A DNA stretch of 64,000 nucleotides from Ditylenchus dipsaci (GCA_004194705.1 SADC01000856.1:186001-250000), one strand, 5' to 3'. Positions 33,491-44,577 are shown, counted from the stretch's first letter. Notes: a model not told the origin generated them from the sequence alone. Made by a program: numbers and translations.

Positions 33491-33690
33491 GGAAGTGGAA
33501 AAGCTACTTATCTTTGAAAATTTGGCCTCAGTGGCTCAGTGGATAAGCGTTTATGTTTTATGGCCGAAATGGTGCGCAGGTTCGACTTCACGTGGTGACA
33601 TCCTTTTTATTTTGAATTTTTTTATTTGTTTTTGTTTTTATTTGTTTTGAACAGTTCTAGAGTTTATTGGGCCGCTGATTTCGTTTTTTT
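33491..33690 (+). repeat. tRNA-like repeat (SINE-like), copy 1
   Basis: GGCCTCAGTGGCTCAGTGGA (33524) resembles a tRNA 5' half with a pol III A box. GCGCAGGTTCGACTTCACG (about 33572) carries a B box (GGTTCGANTNC type). A 3' body with AGTTCTAGAG and GCTGATTTCG is shared with the copy at 56490-56630. The 5' flank GGAAAAGCTACTTATCTTTG is also shared with 44077. The stems do not form a good cloverleaf, so it is not called a tRNA gene. Confidence 0.6.
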
Positions 33691-33699
33691 AAGGCTAAT

Positions 33700-34030
33700 C
33701 ATCTCTGAAACAATTAAAAAAGGCCAAAAAATGGCGTGAAACCAGGTTTGATCGAACCTTTTCGGTCATTTTGGTCCAAAAAACCCAAAGGCTTATCCAC
33801 CGAGGTCACTTCTTCAACCTGATGGATTTCCTCCTTCAAGTCTGAAATCTCTGTCATGATATTGGGCGAAGAGAAGTTATTTTTAATTGAAGAAAGTAAG
33901 CTACTAATTTTCACGAAATTATTGACAAATCCCAAAATTATTATTTAATTTTTTTCCGAAAAAAATATAGGTTTTCTGAAGGGAGGCGTCAAGATTAGGT
34001 TGTTCGGTTTTCTCCAAAAACTCTAAAAAA
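33700..34030. other. No gene seen
   Basis: A 73-codon minus-strand frame (33714-33935) has some coiled-coil character but no splice sites or homologue in the window. Confidence 0.3.
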
Positions 34031-34031
34031 T

Positions 34032-34297
34032 TACCGTATTTACTGTATTAACTCCCCACCCTCTAATGACTCCCAACCCTCTAATAAGTCCCCACCCTAC
34101 GGACCTTATATCTCAGCCTAGAACGAACATTTCGCAAATCTGTTTTTTGCGTTTTCTTAGTTGCCGCTAGTTTACCTGATTACACTTTTCAGATTTTGGT
34201 TGAGCACCCAAAAATCTCAAAATCGACCTCAAAATTTTTGATTTATTAAAGGTTGAAAAATAACTCCCCATGGAAACTTAATACAGTAAATACGGTA
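34032..34297. mobile_element. CCGTATT-family MITE (word: AACTCCCC)
   Basis: TACCGTATTTACTGTATTAA and the inverse of TTAATACAGTAAATACGGTA. AACTCCCCA occurs at both ends and CTCTAATRAGTCCC-type words repeat in the left arm. The core CAGCCTAGAACGAACATTTC recurs, inverted, in the 53508 copy, its closest relative here. Confidence 0.85.
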
Positions 34298-34559
34298 TGT
34301 TTTTTGATGTTTTAGCACTTTCAACGAGAACAAAACGCTTTTTGCGGCGTAAACAAGTCTGAACTCTTTTATACGTCTTCCTCCAAAAGCACCCAGAAAC
34401 TTGTTTTTTCGGTGTTTTAGCAACCTAAATGCATGAATCACATTTTTTAGGTGGAGGCCGACCACTTTTAGAAAAATTTTGTTTTTACCAAATTTTGGTT
34501 TTTTGACTTGGGGGACCAAGGCAAACCACCCGAGTAGGGTACTTGGAGAGTAAATAAGA

Positions 34560-34765
34560 TATAATTTGAACATAGTTTTGTTAACTGGTGCCTACCCCAT
34601 AAAGAAACTCTGGTATGCATATTGTTTTCATGCATCCAGAGTCACTTTTGAGTAATTTATGTCTCAGGTATGTGGATGTGCGCATCTCAACCCCAAGCAA
34701 CCAAGCCCCTGCGCCCCCGAAGGGGGCGGAGGGGCTTGAGAGCTAGAGATGGGTGTTGGCTATTT
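34560..34765. repeat. Dispersed hairpin repeat, copy 2
   Basis: Same order of segments as 32262-32460. Its GC-rich hairpin is complete: AAGCCCCTGCGCCCCC, loop GAA, GGGGGCGGAGGGGCTT (one mismatch). Confidence 0.65.
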
Positions 34766-35089
34766 GCTACTAGCGTCACATATTTTGTTTGAAATTTGAA
34801 TTTGACGGGGTAAAAAATAAATTTGACGGCAGATTTACATATTTTGACGGGAGATTCACACATTTTGACAGGTGTTTTCAATTTTAACCTTTTGTAAAAT
34901 AAATAATCTTTAATCTAATTTGCATTCAACAAATTTTAAACAAACCAGACTTTGCTTGTAAAAAAAAATTTTATTCTAAGATATGTTTAATAAAATCAGA
35001 CTGCTCTGCAAAATTTCTTGTAGCTTTTCTTGGTTTCACAGAATACCCTTTTTTCATGTAATTACCCTGAAAATATTCTAATAAAAATT

Positions 35090-35620
35090 TTATAACTTTA
35101 AATAACTAACGATAGTAGCTGGATCCATTGATATGCATTTCAAGTAGTTGTTTTTGCTATAGCCAATAACTCTCAAGAAAGTAGCAACATCAGACAAAGT
35201 AAAAGTATCTTCAACTGGTTTGCCTTTAGCAACGCAAAGCTCAAGCATGTGTTTTTCTTCTTCAACCTTTTGAAGTGATTGTTTGAGCAATTTGATTTTG
35301 CATGAAGCTCCTGCTTCGTTTTCTGCCATGATGCTTTTGATTTCAAGATCGATGTATGCTCTAGCAGCTTCATTAAATACTAAAATAGCATTTTTGTCGA
35401 GGTAAGATCCAACCGGTGCAGCGAATTCACAAATTTTGGCCTGTGTCTTCTTCAATTTCTTTGTTTTTTCAAGGTATTCAGAAATAAAAAGTTCTGTGAT
35501 CTTCTTTTCTTTCCACTTTTTTGCAAGTTGATCTTTAGTTTGCTCATCGTGCACTTGTTCACTGTATTCTTGTTGCGTATAATTCACATACATATGGAAG
35601 TCCCATGCGCAGCCACAGAC
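35090..35620 (-). CDS. SNTX-GTPase gene: C-terminal exon (Cys-Trp-His motif and coiled coil)
   Basis: Starts after TCTTAAG at 35621 and ends at a stop at 35090. It opens with a C-G-C-x-W-x-x-H-M motif, then about 160 residues of charged helix with K-N-A-I-L-x-x-N-E-A. The exon at 57417-57938 has the same layout, so the two genes are paralogues. In this family the C-G-C-x-W-x-x-H-M segment follows the exon now at 37320-37630, with which it could make a zinc-binding pair. The C-terminal helices are probably a stalk or multimerisation region (inference). The start of the exon is fixed by the acceptor. Confidence 0.7.
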   Translation of the reverse strand, partial: VCGCAWDFHMYVNYTQQEYSEQVHDEQTKDQLAKKWKEKKITELFISEYLEKTKKLKKTQAKICEFAAPVGSYLDKNAILVFNEAARAYIDLEIKSIMAENEAGASCKIKLLKQSLQKVEEEKHMLELCVAKGKPVEDTFTLSDVATFLRVIGYSKNNYLKCISMDPATIVSYLKL

Positions 35621-35641
35621 CTTAAGATTAAAATTTATGGA

Positions 35642-35925
35642 TACCGTATTTATTATAATAGAGCGCATTCCACAAAAATAAATAACAGTATTCTTTGAAA
35701 TATGGCAGCCACAGAAAAACGTTCCCCCTAGTTAAAAATCGTGTTTCCGGCAATGTGTTTTTGACCCAATTTTCGAAGACTACTCATAAGCAAGCTAAAA
35801 TTAATTTGTAGTTTATCTTACTGGCTGAAAATTAGTAAGTAGCTTTTTGAGAGCAAATTGCAAAACGGGAAGACACAATGCTAAAAACACGATTATAAGT
35901 ATAACGCACCCTCCTCAATAACACT
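35642..35925. mobile_element. CCGTATT-family fragment in the intron of the GTPase gene
   Basis: TACCGTATTTATTATAATAG with GAGCGCATTCC at the left and an inverted-type AACGCACCCTCC at about 35900, but the far terminus is lost. It starts about 20 bp upstream of the splice acceptor at 35621. Confidence 0.5.
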
Positions 35926-35929
35926 AGAA

Positions 35930-37315
35930 GTGGATGAAAATTAAATTGAAAAGTGAACTAAAGGGGCATGCCTGTGTTACACGGAAAAAAAGCAAAGGAC
36001 CAGCAGTGTTTTTTTCTCCAAAAATATTTTAATGCGTTCTCATCGTTTTTCTGCAAATTTTCTGCCCTATTAGCAGTCTTAGTTCATCAATATCATATTG
36101 ATACGAAACTAGTAAAAAAAATTTGGTGTTCTCCACCTTAATTCTTTTGAGATGCACGGGCATGTCGCTTTAAAGAGGCATGCCCGTTGTCGATGGGAAG
36201 AGGCAAGAGTGCACTTTAGTGAAGCAGCCTAACATTGGAATTTATAAAATCCTACAGAATTTTCTCAACCTGGTAATGATATAAAACGCAATTTTGATTA
36301 ATCAGAAACAAAAAATTTGGTCTCGGTCCCTTAAGCCGAGAATTTGAAAATGGGCAAAAAAAGGGTAAACTTATTTTTAGTACAGTCGACGCTCGATATA
36401 ACAAACCCACCAAAACTTCGTTACCGTTTAGCGTCTGATACTTTTTCACCTCTACTTTTAAAATTTTTACTAACTCTAATTCATCAGTATAATCAGTAAA
36501 ATTGCGAGGATTCTGATTTTACTGATCGTTTTTGTAAATGACAACAGCTTTGACAAAAAGACTCGCGCCGCTCAGTATAACGGACTGTTATTCAGAAAAA
36601 GAAGCTAATTATATCGAGCGGCACGGGTCTTTTTATCGCAATATTTTATGACAATATTTTCTTGGTATATAATGTCAATAACATGACTTTTGCTTGGTCC
36701 TCCCTGTGGTTTGGGCCTTGCACATCCAAAAGTCATCCATAGACCAAAAATACACCAAAAAATATTGTCGGCAAAAAAATTGAACCTTTGGTGAAACCAG
36801 AATTTCGAAAATCGCTCTTTACAAAAAGTAACGACCATTTTAATCTTCATTTTTTAATCTTCTTTTTTAGCACCAAAATTCAACTTGCTTTTAAAACTTT
36901 TTTTGAAATCAGAGTTTTTGTCATTAACACATGAACATATATCCCTGAATCTCAGCTTTCTAAGAAGGAAAAAACTTCTGCAGGAGACTTTAAAAATTCA
37001 AAGATTTCGGTCTTTGGATAAAGTAACTTTTTCGACCAAAGTCCTCTGTTTCAACCCCTTAATCTCTACGTTTTTAAAATATTTTACTAAAAAAAGATAT
37101 TTTGTTGAACAGATATTTCGTTGAACAAAAAGAGAAAAGTTCAAGAAACAAAAATTTGGTACAGTCGAGCCTGGATATAACGATGCCCCCGATATGACGA
37201 CATGGTTTTAAAATTTGGTTGACTGGTAGAGAAATTAGTCAAAGTTTACTCCCGATATGAGTCATAGTGTATCATTACTTAATTTCACACACTTAGTATT
37301 TCAAACTAAAAAATA
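35930..37315. other. Intron sequence with Tigger-type remnants
   Basis: Lies between exons at 35620 and 37320. It contains a Tigger end TACAGTCGACGCTCGATATA at 36380 with a weak inverse (TTATATCGAGCGGCACGGG) near 36610, and another end TACAGTCGAGCCTGGATATA at 37159 without a clear partner. ORFs here are unsupported. Confidence 0.45.
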
Positions 37316-37319
37316 ATAC

Positions 37320-38602
37320 CTTGCAGTTTGGGATCGACATAAGTACAGGGTTTGGATAGGTGTGGATTTTTGCAGAACCATCATCATTCTTTGTAGGATA
37401 ACAATAACAATTGGACTTATAAACAGTTTGCTTATTACCATATTGGTCATTCATTTGCTGGTGCATTTATCAGCAATGCAAACTGTTCTTATAGTTGTTG
37501 ATGTTGGTGAACAATTAGGAATATTTCTGACATAGCATTTTAAATATTTCGGTCTTTCATTAAGATCTCTTATAGATAAATTTATTGTGTCTAGTGCTTC
37601 TTGTTTAGTTCTAATAGTAGTACGGTATGTCTAAAGTAAAAAATACATTTTAAAAGAATGACAGTTGATCGAGGGCTGAAGTACTGTGAAAAATAAGCGT
37701 TTCCTAAAACTAATTTTAAACTAGGACTTTGGAATTGACCGGTCATCCTGTCAATTGGTCGTAATTTTGGTAAATTTTGCTAGAATATGCTCAATTTGAC
37801 TGGTTTATTGATCATTAATTGACTATTGATTGACCAGTTTAAAAAAGAACCGTCAATTCCAGAGGGCTAGTGCCGTTAATCGAGGGTATTTTTTTGTGCG
37901 GACTGACTTGAACTCATCTAAATTTGTTTATTCGCTAAACAAATAGGGCTTTTGGTGCCGGATATCCAAAAATAAACTATTAAAATTTTTTTCTCAGTTC
38001 TCAAATATTTTCGGTAGTCAAGCAGAAACTATCGCACTCATTTTGAAGAGCTTTTTCTGGGGAGCAAAGTGATTTATTGCGTGATTGGGTGAAAAGGCAA
38101 GCTAGAGCCATTAAAGGAAATTATAAGTCGAAAATTTGCACCGCCCAATAACCGACTGACTTAAAATTCATGGTCCTCAAAGATTTCTTAACGGTTTTAG
38201 ACTCTCCATTGAATTTGCTACAAAAAAAAATCCGGCATGGCCAGGTCATAATTTTTCTCAGAGATTATGTCTTTTAAAAAACAATATGGTTTCTGAACTT
38301 TTCACCTGAATTTTATAAGAAACATCCGCCATTGTTTCTGATAAAGCTAGAACAATATGTCGAGCATCATTTAACATCATTGTCAAAGCTGTTTTGTGCG
38401 GTTTTAAATAACAACATGCGATTCAGAAGTCGTCTAGTTGTGCATGCAGAATTCTCCCAGCTTTGGGAAAATTTTTCGAACGTGTCATAGCCATATTTGG
38501 CGCCACTGTGAACAGCCCATAGATATTTAAATGCTTCATTGTCCATGCAATAAATTGTTTCTTTGTTGATAGCTAACTCTATCCTCGAACTTGGGACGTT
38601 TT
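37320..38602 (-). CDS. SNTX-GTPase gene: two exons after the G domain
   Basis: Exon 38602-38416 (after GCAAG, donor GTTGTT) encodes about 60 residues with the conserved T-I-Y-C-M-D-N-E-A-F motif and a W-E-N-S segment that follow the G domain in this family. Exon 37630-37320 (after CTTTAG, donor GTATTA) begins K-Q-E-A-L-D and helices, then a Cys-containing part with V-Y-K-S-N-C-Y-C-Y-P and I-P-N-C. The second half is one base out of frame with the first, near 37460. The Cys residues probably pair with the C-G-C and H motif of the next exon to bind metal (inference). Confidence 0.6.
37640..38410. other. Intron; no repeat delimited
   Basis: AT-rich intron between exons. TTGACCAGTT-type words repeat in both orientations around 37735-37850, probably a degraded foldback. 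Confidence 0.35.
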
Positions 38603-38822
38603 CTTGCAAAATTCTTGCAATGGAGCTAGGGATTCGCCTAAATACTAATTTAATTAATACACTTTTCAGAAAGTTTCGAAAATATTTTAATTTATTTAAA
38701 AAGGTACTTATATACTTGAGTCGACCGCCCACCTATCCCCTTCCACAAAAAGACAATATTTGATTTTTACTAAATTTATTTTGTAAGCCCCAATTAACTT
38801 TTTTGCATACAAAAAATTAAAG

Positions 38823-39522
38823 TACAGTCAAAACTCGATTTAACGAGACTCATCCATTTGGTTGGATTTCACTGAATTAGAGTAAAATAAAACTCGATTT
38901 AGCATAACGTTTTGGCGGTCCCTACTGGAAAAGTCGACACTCGATTTAGCGAAAGTCCACAAAATCGTCTAAAAATAAATCATCAAAACTGAAAAATGCC
39001 GTTTTTTTTTTCGAAAATTGACGTCTTCTTCTGGAAAATGACGTTTCGTTTCCAAAATCTGCCGTCCTTTTTCAAATTTTGAATTCGCGATATTACGCTA
39101 TGCCATTTCGAGCGATACTAAGATATTTAGGAATTTAACGAACCCCACATTGATCACACAAAACACAAGATCGCTGAGCATGAGTTGGATATTTGCCCGA
39201 GCCACCTTTTTACTACTGACGCAAACACTGACTGCTATTTGAACCGCTCTCTCAAAAATTGGCCGGTGGATAAGGTTTTTGAACGCCATCAGAAGATGAA
39301 AGTTATTAATTTTTGATCTAAGTCTTGTGAGGTTCATTTCGAGGTGTTTGTGGGATCTGATTATTTGTCGATAAATAATTTAATGAATAAAAAAGTTGCG
39401 AAAACTCGATTTAACGAAAATTTTAAAAACTTAAGAAAGCGAAACTAGATTTAACGAAAACTCGATTTAACGAAACTTTTTGGCCGGTCCCTTGAAATTT
39501 GTTAAATCGAGTTTCAACTGTA
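38823..39522. mobile_element. Tigger/pogo MITE (word: AACTCGATTTAACGA), 700 bp
   Basis: TA-flanked ends TACAGTCAAAACTCGATTTA and its inverse (TAAATCGAGTTTCAACTGTA). The word AACTCGATTTA[AG]C recurs at least six times in both arms. A 79-codon minus-strand ORF (39098-39337) inside shows no transposase motif that I recognise. It lies in an intron of the GTPase gene. Confidence 0.85.
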
Positions 39523-39642
39523 GGTATAAATATGAAGTGTAAGCAAGTGTCAGAAATGACACAAGACACATTATGGAATGTCCAGAACACTCTTATTCTC
39601 GCGTGTTTAAACATTTTACCAAAAATGAAGTAATTCAGAGTT

Positions 39643-40066
39643 TAAAGCCGCTTTCAGAATGGGTCTGGGACTTAGTGCGCGACCCGGCTTCCTTTTCGCT
39701 GTAATTTTTTCTTGATTGCGAAAAAAGTTCTGTTAGTACCATTTTGTAGCTGAGGTTCAGGGCTTCAAAATGAGCCATTTAAAATTAACATGTGATTTCA
39801 AAATTTTAGACAAAAATGCCCAGTCTGACACTGAGTCTGACACTAAATCGGACACTCAGACCGAGTGTCAGACTCAGTGTCAGACTGGGCATTTTTATCT
39901 AAAATTTTACGACTACATCTTAGTTCTGAATAGCTCATGTTGAAGCCCTGAACCTCAGCTACAAAATGATGCTAACAGAATTTTTATTTCGCAATCAAGA
40001 AAAAATTACAGCGAAAAGGAAGCCGGATCGCGCACTGAGTCCCAGACCCATTGTGAAAGCGGCTTA
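39643..40066. repeat. Foldback, about 420 bp, with TCTGACACTGAG centre
   Basis: TAAAGCCGCTTTCA pairs with GTGAAAGCGGCTTA. About 190 bp of arm match, including GGAAGCCGG and GCTGAGGTTCAGGGCTTCA in inverse. The centre is a run of TCTGACACTNAGTC units, themselves palindromic. Confidence 0.8.
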
Positions 40067-40268
40067 ATTGACAAACCGCTGACTCTGCACCGGAATATAC
40101 CGACCTAGCTCATAATTGTTAATGTCACTGTCACATTTCGAATTCAGCTCAAGAAAAAAATTCAAAAAAAAAAAAAGAATTTCGATTCTTTTTTTTTAAT
40201 GACACACTTTATTTTTTAGAACATAATTTTTGTTTGTTTATTATTTGTTTATTATTAAACCTTTAAAC

Positions 40269-40626
40269 ACAGGGTTGGCAAAAATTCGTCAAACTTTTTG
40301 TTTTGGTCATATCTTTTTTAATTTATTATTCCGACGAGATTTTTTTAATCGATAGAGGACACTCTAGGCAGCAGAATGACACCTCATTTTTTTTTGAACA
40401 GTCATTCTCACAGTCCTGACTTGCGATCTTTCTCTTTAAGTCTGGATCAAAGACCGAGTGTATCTTAAAGGACCATGCCCGGACCTTCTAAATTGTCCTC
40501 CACCGAACTCGACTGTAACCAAAACTACGGTTGAGTAACTGGCCGGCCATTTTGAAATGACCCGGCCATATGGACATCACCTAACCCTAGCAAAACCAAT
40601 TGTCGACGAATTTGGTAAACCCTGTA
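40269..40626. mobile_element. Degenerate mariner-type MITE
   Basis: ACAGGGTTGGCAAAAATTCG at the left and CGAATTTGGTAAACCCTGTA at the right, about 355 bp apart, no coding domain. A Tigger-type end may be nested inside (CTCGACTGTAAC at about 40508). Confidence 0.55.
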
Positions 40627-40737
40627 CGCCATTAGAAAGCCAGTGATCTGCTCTTTCTGTTCATATACTATCTAGAAATCAAACTAATCATACTAATCAT
40701 CAACTAATAGAAATCAAACTAATCAACTAATCAAAAA

Positions 40738-40825
40738 GGTAAGTGAGTGCGTGCATCTCTAACTCTTAAGCCCCTTGCGCCAGAAGGGGGCGCAAGGGGC
40801 TTGGGGCTTGGAGTTGCAGACTGGA
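40738..40825. repeat. Dispersed hairpin repeat, copy 3 (hairpin part only)
   Basis: GTGCGTGCATCTCTAACTC is followed by a perfect stem AAGCCCCTTGCGCC / GGCGCAAGGGGCTT with AGAAGG between. Relative to copy 2 the stem has an extra T on one side and the matching A on the other. Confidence 0.65.
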
Positions 40826-40829
40826 CTAG

Positions 40830-41260
40830 TGAAATATTTTTGACTCTTAAATTCCCATTGGACTACCAAAGTGCATTAGTACCCGGATCGTTTATTAGAG
40901 AGAGTCCGCTTAATTTGACCCTCCTCGAAAACTGAACGTTTATTGCACTTATGCCGTCCGGCCCCCCTCTCAATTTTAGGAAAATGACCCTAAAAGGCGT
41001 CTCTAACCACCTTTTTCTGCTATATAATTTACAAGAAACATTGGTAAACAGTTTCCTAATCTAAAATTTCAACTTTCTTTTAAAAATTTTGACTTTAATT
41101 TTTTAAAGGTAGGTGTCTTTTTAGGGTATTTCGACGTCATTCTGGTCGTTTATCACATCCAGGCTTTATTTAAGCTTAGACAACGGTAGGCCAGCGTATC
41201 TTAGGATGGACTCAAGAATATTTTTCCTATTGTTTTTTATAAGAAGCATGTTTGAGTTCG
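40830..41260. other. Intron; no feature seen
   Basis: AT-rich intron sequence of the GTPase gene, with no repeat that I can delimit. Confidence 0.35.
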
Positions 41261-41262
41261 TC

Positions 41263-41722
41263 CTAACCATAGTTGTGCATCTCCGAAAAACCACCACCAC
41301 CCCGCCGCCACCGCCGGCGGCGTCGCCAACAACACCGCCGCCGCCGGCGCCAGCTAACGCTTCACTGTCAAAAAAAATTTCTGTTTATTTATGTTTGTCA
41401 TAGAATAAATTTTTTCAAAAAGAACAGTAAAATTCTAAATTTATGTCATTTTATCATTTGTTTTTCGTATAGATGACCATTCAAAACAAGCATTGTTTTG
41501 GCACTTTGTAATTTGGTGGTGCCGCCACGCGCCGCCACATCGCCGCCACCGCCGCCGCAGCCTATTTACTCCGCCGCACCGCCACCGCCGCCGCCGACCT
41601 CATTTTCAGCCGCCGGCGCCGCCGCAGCCGCCGGCGGCACTTAATATTTTGCGCGCGCCGGCTGGCGGCGCCGCCGGCGGCGGCGCCGGCGGTGGCGGCG
41701 GCGGCGATCCAACTATGGTCGT
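41263..41722. repeat. GC-rich CCG/CGG microsatellite foldback in an intron
   Basis: AACCATAGTTG (41266) pairs with CAACTATGGTCG (41710). Between them, two GC-only tracts (41283-41352 and 41515-41708) consist of CCGCCACCGCCG-type runs and their inverse. The contrast with the AT-rich surroundings is extreme. The proline/alanine-rich plus-strand ORFs are microsatellite translation, not genes. Confidence 0.65.
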
Positions 41723-42153
41723 AACATGTGGTCTAACTTTGCTCCAAGCTTAAAGTACTAAATTTAGTCTAATAGCCTAAAAAAGGCCATCTACTTTTAA
41801 AGACTTGAAGTAAAATTGTTTTTGTGAAAGTTGAAACTTTAACTTCGAAAACTGCTACAGACTTATAAAGCAGAAATATAGAGCAGAAAACGTGTTTTGT
41901 GTCACTTTTCTAAAATTGAGGGGGGGGGGTGGTCCCAACAGCATAAGTGCCCGTTATTTAGAGATAAGCCGATTATTATATAGTGGTCGTTCAATAGAAA
42001 AAAAAACTCTGTCTGTATATTGTATTATCCGCTTGAAAACAGCTAAAACTCATTGTTTGCCTGGACAAATTGTTTGTTTTTTTTCTCTGATAACATGCTT
42101 GCAAATAAATTTAAGTTATAAATTAACCTTCTACTAAAAACTTAAAACGATAC

Positions 42154-43139
42154 CTGGCGTATAATGGTTGCCACTGGTATTAGTAAAGCAATAGACAATA
42201 TTGGCAGCAGCATCCTTGTGTAAATGGGTCAGCAACTCTCCAATGCAATATTGAAAAGCAACACTCAGTCTTGCCTCATTCGGTTTCATCACGATGCAAA
42301 TCCCTTGAACCTCTTCGAGCTCAGAAATATATCTTATAGTGTTCCTCAAGTTGACCTTGTCTTTCTCGCTTCCAGCTGTATCTCCAGTGCCTGGAGTGTC
42401 GACGAAACAGACTTCACCCCTTTGTAAGGTACTACATAGGAATTTGGAACTGGGTACATGATTTTCCTGCATTGGTAGACTCATTTTTCTCATCTGGGAT
42501 TCCGGCATGGATAAATTGAGTTTCCATTTCCTTGTTAGTAATAGCGAAGCGGGATGGAATAACACAGATTGGATCTTCAAAGGCATCCGCCAAAGAAGTG
42601 TGACAAAGGTAGTTGAAAATAGTGTTGATCCAAGTAGACTTGCCAACACCTGTTTCACCACTATCAAAATGTTTTTGCGGCCAAAAAAGTATTGGCTAAG
42701 CTGCTGTTTAAGTTGATGTTCAGGAAAAGATATAAATTATCTCCATGAGTAGAAGGCTCTTTGCAGCGGAACAGCAAGTTTGTTGGAAGAAAAGTTCCAC
42801 ATTTGCAATAGCAGAAGTTATTTGCAGAACAAATCTCGATGGACTGCTCGCATTCGTCACAAGCCCAAATGCAGTCATCTTTGGAGCATGTGCCAGAGTT
42901 TAAAGATTTGGACAAGGAATTTCAAGAAATGCAGTTGTCTTGGGTTTTTTGACTACAAATTAATATTTACTGAAAAAAAATATTTTAAAAGCCAAGAGTT
43001 ACCTGTTATTTCTATTGATGTAGCTTTGACAAGACAAATAGATTTTTTTCGCCTCTCATCTTGTAAATAATCGGAAACTATGAGCATGCCTTTGTTATAT
43101 TTTTCAATGCGAGTTTTCTGTACATCAACTCCTAGACTG
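42154..43139 (-). CDS. SNTX-GTPase gene: Cys-rich segment and P-loop GTPase domain
   Basis: Exon 43139-43003 (after TTTTCAG, donor GTAACT) is a clean 45-codon frame. The next exon, about 42955-42154 (donor GTATCG), holds a Cys-rich zinc-ribbon-like part (C-x-x-C, then C-x-C-x-C between 42870 and 42800), then the G domain: P-loop G-E-T-G-V-G-K-S-T (about 42650), a Thr-rich switch segment, G3 D-T-P-G (about 42405), and an F-T-N-T G4-like motif (about 42190). Frame breaks of one base occur at about 42930, 42665 and 42440, two of them in or next to short runs. The motifs themselves are intact. Related GTPases bind and hydrolyse GTP at membranes or in oligomers; that role is inferred. Confidence 0.75.
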
Positions 43140-43299
43140 CTGAAAATATTTCAACTTTATTTTTTATAGAAGCTATCATACAATGGGCAGTTTTTTTAAA
43201 TCCAAGCATTGATTTATTGATAATTTATCAATTTGTGGAACTCGCAATAATAAAGAAAACGCAAAAAAACATTTGTTCTGAGATGAAATAGGGGGAGGG

Positions 43300-43460
43300 G
43301 GGGGTGTTTTTTCTGGGTAATATTTAATTCTGCCCCCTAATTGCTGAAAAATGCCCCCTTATTTCGGGAAAATGCCCCTTATTCGAATCGCCCCCTGATG
43401 ATTACTGAAAAGTGCCCCCTAATTATTGAAAAATGACCCTTAATTTTCTGAAAAGTGCCC
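43300..43460. repeat. Tandem TGCCCCCTAATT repeats in an intron
   Basis: Seven or so degenerate units of 20-25 bp of the type AAAATGCCCCCTAATTNCTG. The design resembles the TGCCCGCAAATTTT cluster at 62160-62345. Confidence 0.6.
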
Positions 43461-43514
43461 CTAATTTTTCTCTCTCGTCGTTTTAAGTCAAAATTTCGCG
43501 GTAATTTAAATCTT

Positions 43515-43876
43515 TTAGCCAAAAAATAACTTGTATTGGTCAGAATCCACTCCGGAATGGTCAGAAGCCCCTGAAAGTTGGTTTTTTTGGTGGTTTACTA
43601 AAAGGGGAGTAAACTTTTTGCGAAAGTTCGATTGAGCGGATCAGAATTCCAGTCCGATGTGCTAAATCGCTCAGAATTCCAGGTTCATGGTGGTTTTGAG
43701 TAGTTCCGGATGAAATTCTGAGTGATTCAGCCGATCGAGCCGGAATTTCGATCCACCCAACCGAATTTTCGCAAAAAGTTTGCTCCCCCTCTTGTAAACC
43801 CCCAAAAACCAACTTTGAGGGGCTTCTGGCCATTCCGGAGTGGGATTCTGACCAATTCAAGTTATTTTTTGACTAA
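43515..43876. repeat. Foldback, about 360 bp, in an intron
   Basis: TTAGCCAAAAAATAACTTG pairs with CAAGTTATTTTTTGACTAA. Arms of about 130 bp include CACTCCGGAATGGTCAGAAG and its inverse. Non-coding; the ORFs over it come from the arms. Confidence 0.8.
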
Positions 43877-44076
43877 CAAATTTCAATTCCCGCGAATACC
43901 ACCCGTTTTTTTCTATGATTTATCAATGATACACGATAGAATGATAAATCTATCAATGATAAATACAATGATAAAAAACTGCATTGAGCAGTGCTTCAAT
44001 TGATGATTTTCAGCAAAAATTTACAGAGAAAATAGCGATAAAAATAAAATGATTCAAAAACATTTTGTCGTTAAAC

Positions 44077-44214
44077 TAGGAGGAAAAGCTACTCAGGTTT
44101 GAAAATTCGGCCTCGGTGGCGCAGTGGATAAGCGTTTGTGCTTTATGGCCCCAAGGTCGTGCACTGGCTCGATCCCGCGTGGTGGCACCCTAGTAGTAGC
44201 TTTTTCCCTCCTTT
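44077..44214 (+). repeat. tRNA-like repeat inside short inverted ends, copy 2
   Basis: CTAGGAGGAAAAGCTACT and the inverse of AGTAGCTTTTTCCCTCC bound a tRNA-like core. The core has GGTGGCGCAGTGGATAAGCG (A box) and CTGGCTCGATCCCGCGTGG (B box). Head and 5' flank match 33491 and 56490. Confidence 0.65.
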
Positions 44215-44577
44215 AAACATGATGTTTTCTAAATAAAGCGGCATTTCTGACACCGTGTTCGTGTTCAACATGGTCGATTTGCTTACAAAACTGCGGTTTT
44301 AATTGAAAAATCACTGTCAAATTTCAAATTAGTTCGAGACAGTAAATACTCAAACATTGAAATTTTTGACAGTTTGAATAATTGTCGCCTCGGACGCAAT
44401 TTGAAGTTCGAGAGTGATTTTCGTACCATAGTGGGTACCAAGCCGAATAAATAACGAATGGCTGTATGTGAAATGTACCGTCTAATGTGTGAAATCAGCC
44501 GCCTTTTTTGTAAAACTTGGCCGCCTTTTTTTAAAAATATTCCGCCTTTTTCTTGTTAATTCATGTTTTTCAAATTT

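Noticed and set aside
33524..33605. Functional tRNA gene
   Set aside because: A and B boxes are present, but acceptor and T stems do not pair, and the segment is part of a repeated element.
37624..37632. Another CCGTATT-family end (TACGGTATG)
   Set aside because: It lies at the start of a supported exon, lacks the CTCTAATA extension and has no partner.
41493..41753. Proline/alanine-rich ORF
   Set aside because: It is a CCG/CGG microsatellite read in one of several open frames.
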